This document shows, piece after piece, positions 9,272 through 17,552 of a DNA stretch of 45,578 nt. The translations under genes and the position numbers were made by a program. The notes beneath the pieces are model-generated. The model searched no databases and was not told where the DNA came from. It saw only the letters and a program-made list of their open reading frames with translations. Numbering within the stretch: position 1 is the stretch's first letter; every line of letters starts with the position of its first letter. Source of the stretch: Bacteroidales bacterium (GTDB lineage Bacteria > Bacteroidota > Bacteroidia > Bacteroidales > UBA1715); assembly GCA_017642535.1 (NCBI GenBank), contig JAGCOW010000063.1, positions 1-45,578 on the forward strand. The letters run 5' to 3'.

Positions 9272-10456
9272 ATGACAAACGTGTTTCCCAAAAATTCTGA
9301 GGCAAAACGTACCGAGTTACTAAACGAGTACGAAGCGCTGATTACCAAACGTAACGAGCCAACTGCCGATTATAACGGCATTTACCAACGTTTTGTGAAT
9401 CCAGTTTTAACCGATAAGCACATTCCTCTTAATTGGAAGTTTGACTTGAATTTGCAACGCAATCCTTTGTTGATTCAGCGTATTGGCGTCAATGCCGTTT
9501 TCAATGCTGGTGCGATGAAGTGGAACGGCAAATATATATTGTGTGCTCGTGTTGAAGGGTGGGATAGAAAGTCGTTTTTTGCAATTGCCGAAAGTCCTAA
9601 TGGAATTGATAATTTCCGTTTTTGGAACGAACCAATACTGTTGCCAGAAACCGACGACCCTGATATCAATGTGTATGATATGCGTCTGACGAAGCATGAC
9701 GATGGCTATGTGTATGGCATTTTCTGTACGGAGCGAAAAGACCCTAACGCACCTGTGGGCGACACAAGTTCTGCCGTAGCCAATGCAGGCGTGGTCCGTA
9801 CCAAGGATTTGAAAACATGGGAACGTCTTCCCGACTTGATTTCTAATAGCGGTCAGCAACGGAATGTGGTGATGTTTCCGCACTTTATCAATGGGAAATA
9901 TGCCTTGTACACTCGACCACAGGATGGTTTTATTGAAGTCGGCTCGGGTGGGGGAATCGGTTTTGGATATATCACCGATATGAAAAATCCTGTAATTGAA
10001 GACGAACATATTTTCAGCAACAAGCAATATCATACTATTTATGAGTTGAAGAATGGTATGGGACCAGCGCCTATCAAGACTTCACGTGGCTGGTTGAATC
10101 TTGCTCATGGCGTTCGAAACACTGCTGCCGGGCTTCGCTATGTGTTGTATATGTTTTTGACCGATTTGGAACATCCCGATAAAGTTATCGCACAACCAGG
10201 CGGTTATTTCCTTGCTCCGCAAAACGAAGAACGAATTGGTGACGTATCGAACGTTGCTTTTTCGAATGGCTGGATTGCCGATGAAGATGGAACGGTGTTC
10301 ATTTATTATGCTTCATCCGACACCCGTATGCACGTTGCAGTGAGTACAATTGACCGATTAGTCGATTATTGTCTCAATACGCATGCCGATGGTTTTAGAA
10401 CGGGAAAATCCGTTGAAAATATATTGGCACTTATTAAGAAAAACGAGGAGATTTAG
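9272..10456 (+). CDS. GH130 family beta-1,4-mannosyl-glucose phosphorylase
   Basis: The 394-residue protein resembles glycoside hydrolase family 130, subfamily 1. These enzymes phosphorolyse 4-O-beta-D-mannosyl-D-glucose to mannose 1-phosphate and glucose, the last step of intracellular mannan breakdown. Five-bladed-propeller motifs include [40 protein letters not shown] and LAHGVRN. The conserved Asp of NVYDMRLT is the likely general acid. There is no signal peptide, fitting a cytoplasmic enzyme. In Bacteroides this gene usually sits in a mannan utilisation cluster; here it follows rpe and has no neighbouring mannanase, epimerase or transporter. Its 3' end overlaps that of convergent coaBC by 4 bp. 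Confidence 0.88.
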   Translation: MTNVFPKNSEAKRTELLNEYEALITKRNEPTADYNGIYQRFVNPVLTDKHIPLNWKFDLNLQRNPLLIQRIGVNAVFNAGAMKWNGKYILCARVEGWDRKSFFAIAESPNGIDNFRFWNEPILLPETDDPDINVYDMRLTKHDDGYVYGIFCTERKDPNAPVGDTSSAVANAGVVRTKDLKTWERLPDLISNSGQQRNVVMFPHFINGKYALYTRPQDGFIEVGSGGGIGFGYITDMKNPVIEDEHIFSNKQYHTIYELKNGMGPAPIKTSRGWLNLAHGVRNTAAGLRYVLYMFLTDLEHPDKVIAQPGGYFLAPQNEERIGDVSNVAFSNGWIADEDGTVFIYYASSDTRMHVAVSTIDRLVDYCLNTHADGFRTGKSVENILALIKKNEEI

Positions 10457-11109
10457 TTCAACTTCTCTATCTGGTCTGCAATATCTTTGGCAACGTCTTG
10501 TTTGCTTTTTAATTCATAGTTCGTAACCGTTCCGTTGCGTTCTATGATAGACACTTTGTTGGTGTCGTAGCCAAATCCAGCACCTTTGTCGGCTAACGAG
10601 TTGAGTACGATGAAGTCAAAATTTTTCTTTTCGAGTTTACCTTGTGCGTTGGTAAATTCATTGTTTGTTTCAAGGGCAAATCCTACCAGGAATTGCTTCG
10701 TTTTTTTGCGTTTCCCCAATTCCTGCGCAATGTCGGGATTCGGTTTCAATTCTATCGTAAGCGATTGTTTTTCCTTGATTTTTTTGTCGTACTTGGTTAC
10801 GGGAGTAAAGTCGGCTACTGCAGCACTCAAAATTGCTCCGTCCATTTTGGGAAACTGTTTTAGGCATACGTCGCACATTTCTTGTGCCGAGGTAACGTCA
10901 ATACGAGTAATGTTGGGGTGTGATGTCGTTAATTGTACAGGTCCTGCCACAAGGGTGACTTGTGCACCTCGTTGTGCCAATTCTTCGGCGATGGCAAATC
11001 CCATTTTTCCCGTGGAGTGATTGCCAATAAAACGTACGGGGTCAATTGCCTCATACGTGGGACCTGCCGTTATGAGGATTTTTTTTTTTAATCGAATTTT
11101 TTGTTTCAA
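10453..11109 (-). CDS. coaBC: Phosphopantothenate-cysteine ligase (CoaB) part of a frameshifted coaBC
   Basis: These 218 residues are the C-terminal half of the usual bifunctional CoaBC protein, which joins cysteine to 4'-phosphopantothenate in CoA synthesis. Motifs: [58 protein letters not shown] and [10 protein letters not shown]. The ATG at 11109 lies within the 3' end of the CoaC frame, so it may not be a natural start. Reading the A11 run as A10 joins SIKKK directly to ILITAGPT and gives one 396-residue protein, the normal family length. The domain itself is complete. Whether it is expressed alone, by slippage, or is only split by a sequence error is unresolved. Confidence 0.9.
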   Translation of the reverse strand: MKQKIRLKKKILITAGPTYEAIDPVRFIGNHSTGKMGFAIAEELAQRGAQVTLVAGPVQLTTSHPNITRIDVTSAQEMCDVCLKQFPKMDGAILSAAVADFTPVTKYDKKIKEKQSLTIELKPNPDIAQELGKRKKTKQFLVGFALETNNEFTNAQGKLEKKNFDFIVLNSLADKGAGFGYDTNKVSIIERNGTVTNYELKSKQDVAKDIADQIEKLN

Positions 11110-11644
11110 AGAAATTCGAGAGCCATTGTGTTATCGTTTCAGGTTCCGCCATCCTGCCTTTCCCGTCAAGCCCGCTGGCTAATTCTCCTACGGTTGGCTC
11201 AATGAATGAAACACCGTCTTTTTTCAGTGTCGCAATGTTGCGTTGGGTCGCTTTGTGAGCAAACATATCCATATCCATGGCTGGGGCGACGACCACAGGG
11301 CAACGAACCGACAAATAGCTTGTAAGCAACAAGTTGTCGGCAATGCCGTTTGCCATCTTGGCAAGAGTGTTGGCTGTACAAGGGGCAACAACAAACACGT
11401 CGGCCCACAGGCCAAGTTCCACGTGGCTGTTCCAGCTACCATCGTCGTGATGGAAAAAGTCGCAAAGAACCGTGTTCTTGCTAAGCGTGGCCATTGTCAC
11501 AGGCGTTATGAACTCTTTTGCAAGAGGCGTCATAACAACTTTTACCGTAGCACCTTGTTTTACCAAAAGACGAGTGAGCATTGCCGCCTTATAAGCGGCA
11601 ATGCTTCCCGTTATGCCAAGCAATATATGTTTGCCTTGTAACAT
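11051..11644 (-). CDS. coaBC: Phosphopantothenoylcysteine decarboxylase (CoaC) part of a frameshifted coaBC
   Basis: These 197 residues hold the FMN-dependent decarboxylase half of CoaBC, which turns phosphopantothenoylcysteine into 4'-phosphopantetheine. Visible motifs are GITGSIAAYKAAML, HVELGLWAD (equivalent of the active-site His), PCTANTLAKMANGIADNLL (the PASANT-type loop) and PAMDMDMF (the PxMNxxMW-type substrate clamp). The last residues, NPHNGRSHV, are out of frame and follow the homopolymer at 11079-11089. The gene is third in the bamD-rpoZ-coaBC unit, starting 2 bp after the rpoZ stop, an order common in Bacteroidota. Confidence 0.92.
   Translation of the reverse strand: MLQGKHILLGITGSIAAYKAAMLTRLLVKQGATVKVVMTPLAKEFITPVTMATLSKNTVLCDFFHHDDGSWNSHVELGLWADVFVVAPCTANTLAKMANGIADNLLLTSYLSVRCPVVVAPAMDMDMFAHKATQRNIATLKKDGVSFIEPTVGELASGLDGKGRMAEPETITQWLSNFFETKNSIKKKNPHNGRSHV
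11079..11089 (-). other. Homopolymer A11 frameshift site in coaBC
   Basis: On the minus strand there are eleven consecutive A residues between ATT and TCC. With ten, the reading frame passes I-K-K-K-I-L-I-T through the domain junction without interruption. With eleven, it shifts and stops about 20 bases later. The extra base is seen in the sequence; its cause (assembly error, mutation, or tolerated slippage) is not. Confidence 0.85.
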
Positions 11645-11646
11645 TA

Positions 11647-11976
11647 TTAGAATGTTTCTTCCGTTTCAGGATGTCTGTAATAAATCTTGTCGTCAAGAAA
11701 CTCTTCGATTGCCATCAATACAGGGTTAGGCAATTTTTCATAGAATTTCGAGATTTCAATTTGCTCGTGGTTTTCAAAAGTCTCTTCAATAGAGTCGTTT
11801 GCTGAAGCAAATTCTTCCAATTTCGTGTCAAGTTCTTTCTTCAAATCTGTCTCGATTTGGTCAGCACGTTTTGCTATGATTGCAATAGACTCATAGATGT
11901 TGTTCGTGCCTTTTTCCAACGTTTGGATGTCTCTCGTAATTGTTGAAGCTGGAGCTTTTGTTTTTTTGTAATCCAT
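11647..11976 (-). CDS. rpoZ: DNA-directed RNA polymerase omega subunit, Bacteroidota type
   Basis: The 109-residue protein begins MDYKKTKAPASTITRDI and has a GTNNIYESIAIIAKRADQI segment. That segment matches the omega/Rpb6 core helix that clamps the beta' subunit during RNA polymerase assembly. Bacteroidota omega proteins are diverged and slightly longer than those of Proteobacteria, which fits. The position between bamD and coaBC is the conserved order in this phylum and strengthens the call. It starts 14 bp after the bamD stop and ends 2 bp before the coaBC start. Confidence 0.87.
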   Translation of the reverse strand: MDYKKTKAPASTITRDIQTLEKGTNNIYESIAIIAKRADQIETDLKKELDTKLEEFASANDSIEETFENHEQIEISKFYEKLPNPVLMAIEEFLDDKIYYRHPETEETF

Positions 11977-11990
11977 TTTTATAAAATTTA

Positions 11991-12773
11991 TTATTTAATT
12001 CGTTTTTGTATTTGCAAATATATTTTTTCTGCGTCTTTGGCCCATTGTCCGTTCGGATATTCGTCAATATACGAATGATAATCGTCAATTGCCATATCGT
12101 ATCTATCCATTTTCTTTGCCTCTACGCTGTTTTCTGCCAAAAGAAACGATGACCGAAGCGTGAGGTATAACAATTCTTCGCGATATTTTGAATCTGGATA
12201 TTCTTTCAGACAATTTTTGAGTGCCGTTACCGCTGCCTTGTAGTCTTCCAATGTGTAATACAGCTTACTATTATTATATGCTTTTTCTTCCAATTTGCCA
12301 CGAAGTTTACCAATATACTCGTTACTTTCGGTAATATATGAACCTTGTGGAAATTTATTCAGATAGAGTTGGAACGCCTGGATTGACTTCTCCGTATATG
12401 ATTGATCTAATGTAACTACGGGCGAAATGTTATAGTAACAAACGGCATCATAATAGTATGCTTGCTCTATTTGCGTGCTTGCAGGGTAGGTGAGGGCAAA
12501 TCGCTCAAAATAATACGCTGCCATAAGGTAGTCGTTTTCTTCCATATAACTTTTTGCCAACAACATGGTAATATTTTCTCCTTTTTCGGTCAAACGAAGA
12601 GCTGGAAGTGCTTTTTCCAACAATTCGTAACTTTTGTAAAAGTCTTTTTCTTCGTAATATTTCACTCCAGCTTCATAAATAGCGTTATAATCATCAGATT
12701 TCAAAAGTTTCTGATACTCGCTTTGGCAGCCAACCATCGCTATTAGAGCCAATATGAACACTACGTTCCTCAT
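11991..12773 (-). CDS. bamD: Outer membrane protein assembly lipoprotein BamD
   Basis: The protein is about 260 residues, with a lipoprotein signal ending in a lipobox (LIAMVGC), followed by tandem TPR units. BamD is the essential accessory lipoprotein of the beta-barrel assembly machine on the periplasmic face of the outer membrane. The start at 12773 (MRNVVFIL) is chosen over an in-frame ATG at 12782, because a probable -7 box on the minus strand (12791-12798) would leave almost no leader for the longer form. TPR-like blocks include AAYYFERFALTYPAS, SIQAFQLYLNKFPQGS and AAVTALKNCLKEYPDSKY. It is the first gene of bamD-rpoZ-coaBC. Confidence 0.93.
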   Translation of the reverse strand: MRNVVFILALIAMVGCQSEYQKLLKSDDYNAIYEAGVKYYEEKDFYKSYELLEKALPALRLTEKGENITMLLAKSYMEENDYLMAAYYFERFALTYPASTQIEQAYYYDAVCYYNISPVVTLDQSYTEKSIQAFQLYLNKFPQGSYITESNEYIGKLRGKLEEKAYNNSKLYYTLEDYKAAVTALKNCLKEYPDSKYREELLYLTLRSSFLLAENSVEAKKMDRYDMAIDDYHSYIDEYPNGQWAKDAEKIYLQIQKRIK

Positions 12774-12790
12774 ACGATACAATTAACGGG

Positions 12791-12798
12791 CGAAAGTA
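12791..12798 (-). promoter_or_regulatory. Probable Bacteroidota promoter for bamD
   Basis: The minus strand reads TACTTTCG, 7 of 8 to the -7 consensus TAnnTTTG. A TTG lies 20 bp upstream (12819-12821), a plausible -33 element. It is 17 bp before the chosen bamD start. Confidence 0.5.
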
Positions 12799-12893
12799 CA
12801 AATTGTTTTTCGGAAAAACAATTTTTTATGGTTTATTTATTTTGAATACCACAAAAACAATAAATAACTGATTAGTGCGTTTGGGATTTTGTA

Positions 12894-12901
12894 TATATTT
12901 G
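12894..12901 (+). promoter_or_regulatory. Bacteroidota -7 promoter element for porV-ispF
   Basis: TATATTTG is a perfect match to TAnnTTTG, 15 bp before the porV ATG. No convincing -33 TTTG was found at the usual distance. It implies a very short leader. Confidence 0.55.
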
Positions 12902-12916
12902 CAAATAGAAAATTTT

Positions 12917-14107
12917 ATGACAATGCGACATATTTTAGCAACGGCGGTAGCAATCTTGTTGAGTTTTTCATTGTTTGCCCAGCTCAAAGTTGATGATGAC
13001 GGAAGTTTAAGTAGTGGACAATCGTATGGTGACCATTATAATGTGATAACCACGGCAGTTTCGTTTCTTACCATCACGCCCGATTCTCGTGCGGGAGCAA
13101 TGGGTGACGCTGGTGCGGCAACTACATCTGACGTATGGTCTCAACATTCCAATGCTTCGAAATATGCTTTAGAGGACGATGATTTCGGCGTAGGTCTTTC
13201 ATACACACCGTGGTTGTCGAATCTTGGCATAAAAGACATTAATTTGATTTATCTTGCTGGATATAAGAAACTTGACAAAAAAGAGGCAGTCGGTGCTTCA
13301 CTTTGTTATTTCTCGTTGGGGGAAATTGAGGCATACGACGAGGATGGCAATAAGGCCGGCTACACTATCTCGCCTCAAGAATATTCGTTTGACGTTTCGT
13401 ATTCACGCTTCTTGGCAGATAATTTCGTGATGGGTATGACGGGACGTTTTATTTATTCCAACCTTGTTCCGAGTGACGATAGATATCATGCGGGAAAGGC
13501 GGTTGCTGCCGATATTTCGGGAACGTATTTCAAGAATTTCAAGGGCTCGCTTCCTGGATTGTTGACTCTTGGTTTCAATTTCTCGAACATTGGTTCAAAA
13601 ATCTCGTATTCAGAAGACAACAAGGATTTTATTCCTGCAAATATGAAATTAGGCGCTGGCTACAATGTGGAAATAGACCAATATAACAGGTTCGGCGTGT
13701 ATTTCGATATAAACAAACTTTTGGTGCCTACGCCTCCGCTTTATCAAACGAACGAAACAACCAAGGCACGTGAGATGGTTGCTGGAAAAGACGACAACGT
13801 ATCGGTTCCACAAGGTATATTCCAGTCGTTTGCCGACGCTCCTGGCGGTTTCAAAGAAGAAATGAAGGAATTTACGTTGGGTATTGGTGCCGAATATTGG
13901 TATAACAATCAATTTGCCGTTCGTGCAGGATATTTCAATGAAGCAGAGACCAAAGGTGATCGTAAGTATTTTACTGCTGGTGCAGGACTTCGTTTGAACG
14001 TGTTCGGTCTTGATTTTTCATATTTGATTCCTGTAAACGGAAAAAATTCTCCGTTGGCTAACACGTTCCGTTTCTCATTGGTATTCGACTTCAATAACGA
14101 AAAATAA
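12917..14107 (+). CDS. porV: Type IX secretion system outer membrane protein PorV
   Basis: The start at 12917 (MTMRHILATAVA) gives a 396-residue protein with a signal peptide ending near SLFAQ. It is preferred over an in-frame GTG at 12875, which lies upstream of the promoter. The mature protein matches PorV/LptO, a FadL-like 14-strand barrel that shuttles type IX cargo and binds the sortase PorU. Typical sequence includes FLTITPDSRAGAMGDAGAAT just after the N-terminus, and many alternating beta-strand segments. porV followed by ispF is the order known from Porphyromonas gingivalis; porU, which precedes porV there, is absent here. Its stop overlaps the ispF start by one base (TAATG). Confidence 0.93.
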   Translation: MTMRHILATAVAILLSFSLFAQLKVDDDGSLSSGQSYGDHYNVITTAVSFLTITPDSRAGAMGDAGAATTSDVWSQHSNASKYALEDDDFGVGLSYTPWLSNLGIKDINLIYLAGYKKLDKKEAVGASLCYFSLGEIEAYDEDGNKAGYTISPQEYSFDVSYSRFLADNFVMGMTGRFIYSNLVPSDDRYHAGKAVAADISGTYFKNFKGSLPGLLTLGFNFSNIGSKISYSEDNKDFIPANMKLGAGYNVEIDQYNRFGVYFDINKLLVPTPPLYQTNETTKAREMVAGKDDNVSVPQGIFQSFADAPGGFKEEMKEFTLGIGAEYWYNNQFAVRAGYFNEAETKGDRKYFTAGAGLRLNVFGLDFSYLIPVNGKNSPLANTFRFSLVFDFNNEK

Positions 14108-14586
14108 TGAAATTCAGAGTCGGACAGGGCTACGATGTTCATCAATTGGCTGAAGGTCGCAAATTCGTACTTGGCGGAGTAACCATTGAACATTCGGTTG
14201 GCATGGTTGCTCATTCCGATGGTGATGTGTTGATTCATAGCGTTTGTGACGCTTTGCTTGGTGCTGCAAGTATGCGCGATATTGGTTATCATTTTCCCGA
14301 TACGAGCAATGAATTCAAAAATATCGATAGTAGAATTCTGTTGCGAAAAACGCGTGAACTTCTTGAAAAAGAGAAGTGGATAATAGAAAATATTGACGCT
14401 ACAATTTGTTGCCAACGTCCAAAATTGCTTCCTCACATTCCTGCAATGTGCCAGAACCTTGCCGAAGACTTGCGAATTGATGTTGATGCGGTGTCGGTAA
14501 AGGCAACAACGACCGAGAAACTTGGATTTGTTGGTCGTGAAGAAGGCGTTGCCGTATTTGCCGTTGCTTTTATTCGGAAAAACTAA
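14107..14586 (+). CDS. ispF: 2-C-methyl-D-erythritol 2,4-cyclodiphosphate synthase
   Basis: The 159-residue enzyme makes the cyclic diphosphate in the non-mevalonate isoprenoid pathway. It starts MKFRVGQGYDVHQL, with the zinc ligands Asp and His in GYDVH. It then has VAHSDGDVLIHSVCDALLGA, with further active-site residues, IGYHFPDT, and a C-terminal block VKATTTEKLGFVGREEGVA. The length is exactly that of the family and no key residue is missing. It overlaps porV by one base and is probably translationally coupled to it. This implies that the organism uses the MEP pathway. Confidence 0.97.
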   Translation: MKFRVGQGYDVHQLAEGRKFVLGGVTIEHSVGMVAHSDGDVLIHSVCDALLGAASMRDIGYHFPDTSNEFKNIDSRILLRKTRELLEKEKWIIENIDATICCQRPKLLPHIPAMCQNLAEDLRIDVDAVSVKATTTEKLGFVGREEGVAVFAVAFIRKN

Positions 14587-14598
14587 GTTTTCCACGTG

Positions 14599-14988
14599 CT
14601 ATTTTAGGATATTCCGTACTTTGTGGTTTATTCGCTTCATTTCATTTTCTATGTCGCTTAAACACTCTGGCTTGTTGTCGCGTGGCGCTATGGCGTAATA
14701 GGTTGAAAAGCTGTATTTGTTATCTTCTATGGCGAATTTTACGGTATAAACCACTCCCACGCAATTTTGTGGTCGAGTTTCCACATACGATAATAATATG
14801 TCGTAATCCTTAAAACGTACTTCAGCGTGAAGACTGTCAACCATATAGCGACAGATGGTGTAGAACAAGTCTTCTTGATTGTAGCCGTTACAATGTACTG
14901 TAATCATCTTGGGATCTTGCCCTTGTGGCATGGCAAATGCCCAAAACGAACACGAAAAACAGAGCAATATGGCTATGAGTCGTTTCAT
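14599..14988 (-). CDS. Small secreted protein of unknown function
   Basis: The 129-residue protein has a signal peptide (MKRLIAILLCFSCSFWAFA), with predicted cleavage before MPQGQ. The mature part is about 110 residues with three cysteines and mixed alpha/beta composition, and I recognise no family. It begins 5 bp after the der stop codon on the same strand, so it is probably the second gene of a der operon. The genuine signal peptide and the operon position support it as a real gene. A periplasmic location is inferred. Confidence 0.72.
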   Translation of the reverse strand: MKRLIAILLCFSCSFWAFAMPQGQDPKMITVHCNGYNQEDLFYTICRYMVDSLHAEVRFKDYDILLSYVETRPQNCVGVVYTVKFAIEDNKYSFSTYYAIAPRDNKPECLSDIENEMKRINHKVRNILK

Positions 14989-14993
14989 ACGAA

Positions 14994-16304
14994 CTATTTA
15001 TCGCGCACGTGCACGCGCACCGTACTTCCCGTAAAATCAAAGTTTTTACGTAACTGGTTTTCCAAATACCGTTTGTAGGAATCTTTCACATATTTGGAAT
15101 TACTTCCGAAAAATACGAATGCCGGATACGGAGTAGGAAGTTGGGTAACGTATTTAATCTTGATGTTTTTCCCTTTCACCGCAGGTGGCGAGAATCTGTC
15201 GATTGCCTCCAACATGATTTCATTCAATCGTGCGGTTTGAATTCTGCGTTTGCGGTTTTCATAAACTTCACGAATTTTTTCAAGAATTTTTTGAATACGT
15301 TGTTTTTCCAGAACCGAGGTAAATATAATTGGCACATCGGTGAATGGGGCGATTTTCTTACGAAGCGCCTCTTCAAAATCGCGGGCGGTATTTGTCGTCT
15401 TGTCAATCAAATCCCATTTGTTCACGCAAATCACTACGCCTTTGTTGTTTTTTATGATTAGGTGCAGAATGTTCATATCCTGCGATTCAATGCCGTCGTT
15501 GGCATCTATCATCAGCACGCATACGTCGGCAGATTCCAATGAACGGATGGAGCGAAGAACCGAGTAAAATTCCAAGTCTTCGTTCACTTTTTCTTTCTTA
15601 CGTAGTCCGGCTGTGTCGATGAAATAATAATTGTAACCGAATTTATTGAAACGGGTACCTATGGAATCTCGTGTCGTGCCGGCAACTGGCGTTACTATGT
15701 GCTGGTCTTCGCCAATCAGTGCGTTGATGAACGATGATTTTCCCACATTTGGTCGCCCAACTACGGCAACGTGGGGAATTTCTTCTGTTTCTTCTTGCTT
15801 GGGCTTGTCGGGTGGAAGTTTCGCTATCACAGCGTCAAGCAAGTCGCCTGTGCCGCTTCCCGTAGCTGACGAAATGGTGAAATATTCGCCAAGTCCTAAC
15901 GAATAAAATTCCGTGGCATCGTAGAGATATTTTCCGTCGTCAACCTTGTTCACCACAAGAAAATAGGGCTTGTTGGTCTTTCTGAGCATTTCTGCTACGT
16001 TGGAATCCAAGTCGGTGATACCGCTATGAACGTCAACCATAAAAATGATGACGTCGGCTTCGTCCATTGCCAACACCACTTGTTTACGAATCTCTTCTTC
16101 AAACGCGTCGTTTGACTTTATTGTGACGCCACCCGTGTCAATCACCGTAAATTCCCGTCCGTTCCATACTCCTTCGCCATAGTTACGGTCGCGAGTAACG
16201 CCACTTTTCGAGTCGATTATGGCTTGTTTTTCCTCAACCAGTCTATTGAAAAGTGTTGATTTTCCTACGTTAGGTCGTCCAACAATTGCGATTATTCCAC
16301 TCAT
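14994..16304 (-). CDS. der: Ribosome assembly GTPase Der (EngA)
   Basis: Der binds the 50S subunit during assembly. The start at 16304 (MSGIIAIVGRPNVGKSTLF) is chosen because the six extra residues of the longer frame are not conserved. The 436-residue protein has two tandem G domains. The first has the P-loop GRPNVGKST near residue 9, VIDTGG and VNKVD. The second has a P-loop of the same sequence near 182, FIDTAGLRKK and CVNKWD. A C-terminal KH-like domain follows (about 350-436, with RHSPP-equivalent sequence RFSPPAVKGK and KYVTQLPTPYPAF). All G motifs are intact. The small secreted-protein gene follows directly. Confidence 0.97.
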   Translation of the reverse strand: MSGIIAIVGRPNVGKSTLFNRLVEEKQAIIDSKSGVTRDRNYGEGVWNGREFTVIDTGGVTIKSNDAFEEEIRKQVVLAMDEADVIIFMVDVHSGITDLDSNVAEMLRKTNKPYFLVVNKVDDGKYLYDATEFYSLGLGEYFTISSATGSGTGDLLDAVIAKLPPDKPKQEETEEIPHVAVVGRPNVGKSSFINALIGEDQHIVTPVAGTTRDSIGTRFNKFGYNYYFIDTAGLRKKEKVNEDLEFYSVLRSIRSLESADVCVLMIDANDGIESQDMNILHLIIKNNKGVVICVNKWDLIDKTTNTARDFEEALRKKIAPFTDVPIIFTSVLEKQRIQKILEKIREVYENRKRRIQTARLNEIMLEAIDRFSPPAVKGKNIKIKYVTQLPTPYPAFVFFGSNSKYVKDSYKRYLENQLRKNFDFTGSTVRVHVRDK

Positions 16305-16429
16305 AGTCCTAATTTTTTGCAATAATACGAAAAAGCGTTGAAAAATAATATGAACAGCCTAGTTCTTTCATTTAAAGATTCCTCATTCCGCTTTGCTCCA
16401 TTCGGAAGGACGTTCGATTATGTGTATTG

Positions 16430-16478
16430 GGCGGGCAGACAGAAAACATCTTTTTCTCTATTAATTCGACTGCCCGCC
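16430..16478. repeat. GC-rich inverted repeat in the der/AlbA intergenic region
   Basis: GGCGGGCAG (16430-16438) and CTGCCCGCC (16470-16478) form a perfect 9-bp stem with a 31-nt loop in otherwise AT-rich DNA. The surrounding gap 16305-16591 (287 bp) also has a smaller inverted pair TTCCG/CGGAA at 16386-16406. It holds no recognisable gene. It may be a remnant of a dispersed intergenic repeat. Confidence 0.45.
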
Positions 16479-16591
16479 ATTATCATCCTCAAAACTCGTC
16501 TTTTCGAGCGATAGCGAGAAATCTCAAAAAAGTTTCTCAAAATGTGTCGTACAATGACGAAAATCCGTACCTTTATGGAGATTTTTACGGT

Positions 16592-17497
16592 ATGAATGAT
16601 TTTTTTACAAAAGACGTCTATACGATTCAGGACATTCAAGATTTGATTGACAATGAAGTTGAGGAATCAATTCATTTGGAATTCAAGTCGGCGGGAGCTT
16701 TGGGCAAATGGGATAGTAAAAAGGCGGAAATGACCAAGGATGTTGCTGCTTTTGCCAATGCCGACGGCGGAATTATCGTTTATGGCTTATCGGAGGCAAA
16801 CCACAAGGCGAGTGCCCTATCGTTTGTTGATGGCACTGTTTATACGAAAGAATGGATCGAACAAGTGTTGAATTCTGGTATCCAACAGAAAATCAACGAT
16901 ATACGCATCTATCCTATTCGGAAAGGAGGAAAGGTCGAGCAGTCAATTTATGTGGTGAAAATCCCCAAAAGTTACAATACGCCTCATATGAGCAAGGATA
17001 GAAAATTTTATCGTCGCTATAATTTTGAGGCCGTCCCAATGGAAGAATATGAAATACGTGAATTGTATAATCGGAAGTGCTCGAGCAAATTGGCGGTACA
17101 AGGATATTATATAGGGAAATATCAGGAAGAACGCGATTTCAAGTCGTTTCATTTCTTTGCACAAATTGCGAATCAAGGTGCGATACCCGAAAATTCTTAT
17201 AAACTGAATGTATATATTACGTGTCCCGAAATGGAAAAATTGGACGTGCTCTGGGACGACGTGGAAAATATTACGTACACAATGTTGGAAAAGAACAAGG
17301 TGAAATTGTCGGCTTTGGGCAAAATGCCGATTTACGAGGATGAATGTTTGGATATGGCTCGTTTCACCGTTCGCATTCCTACGGAAATCTATGAACAAAT
17401 TATTTCGGAAATATCTTTTGACTTAGTGTTGATGTATTCGGGAGGGAAAGACGAGGCGCATATCTCCAATGATTATGTACAACAACATTTGCAGTAA
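16592..17497 (+). CDS. AlbA_2/Schlafen-type putative DNA- or nucleotide-binding regulator
   Basis: The likely start is 16592 (MNDFFTKDVYTIQDI), which gives 301 residues. The upstream in-frame extension to 16427 runs through an inverted repeat and shows no conservation that I recognise. Residues about 18-140 match the AlbA_2 (formerly AAA-4, Schlafen-related) domain: ESIHLEFKSAG, EMTKDVAAFANADGGIIVYG, IYVVKIPKS, and FYRRYNFEAVPMEEYEIRELY. Such domains occur in transcription regulators and some defence proteins. The C-terminal half (about 165-301) is beta-rich and not recognised. The gene stands alone and no partner suggests a specific task. Confidence 0.8.
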   Translation: MNDFFTKDVYTIQDIQDLIDNEVEESIHLEFKSAGALGKWDSKKAEMTKDVAAFANADGGIIVYGLSEANHKASALSFVDGTVYTKEWIEQVLNSGIQQKINDIRIYPIRKGGKVEQSIYVVKIPKSYNTPHMSKDRKFYRRYNFEAVPMEEYEIRELYNRKCSSKLAVQGYYIGKYQEERDFKSFHFFAQIANQGAIPENSYKLNVYITCPEMEKLDVLWDDVENITYTMLEKNKVKLSALGKMPIYEDECLDMARFTVRIPTEIYEQIISEISFDLVLMYSGGKDEAHISNDYVQQHLQ

Positions 17498-17533
17498 TTG
17501 TCATATTCCCGATAGGTTTATTCAACTTTTTTA

Positions 17534-17541
17534 TATCTTTG
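17534..17541 (+). promoter_or_regulatory. Bacteroidota -7 promoter element for the pseudouridine synthase-era unit
   Basis: TATCTTTG matches TAnnTTTG perfectly. It lies 11 bp before the ATG at 17553 and 20 bp before the ATG at 17562, so the second start is a real alternative. Confidence 0.55.
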
Positions 17542-17552
17542 CGGGCTAAAAA

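Noticed and set aside
9407..10033. 208-residue minus-strand open frame inside the GH130 gene
   Set aside because: Antisense to a conserved enzyme; no recognisable domain.
12875..12916. GTG start for porV
   Set aside because: It lies upstream of the -7 promoter box; the ATG at 12917 gives a normal signal peptide.
13909..14595. 228-residue minus-strand open frame across the porV-ispF junction
   Set aside because: Lies opposite two well-supported genes and crosses their junction; composition is typical of antisense frames.
16427..16591. Longer N-terminus for the AlbA/Schlafen-type protein
   Set aside because: The extension reads through an inverted repeat and has no conserved motif; 16592 begins just before the domain.
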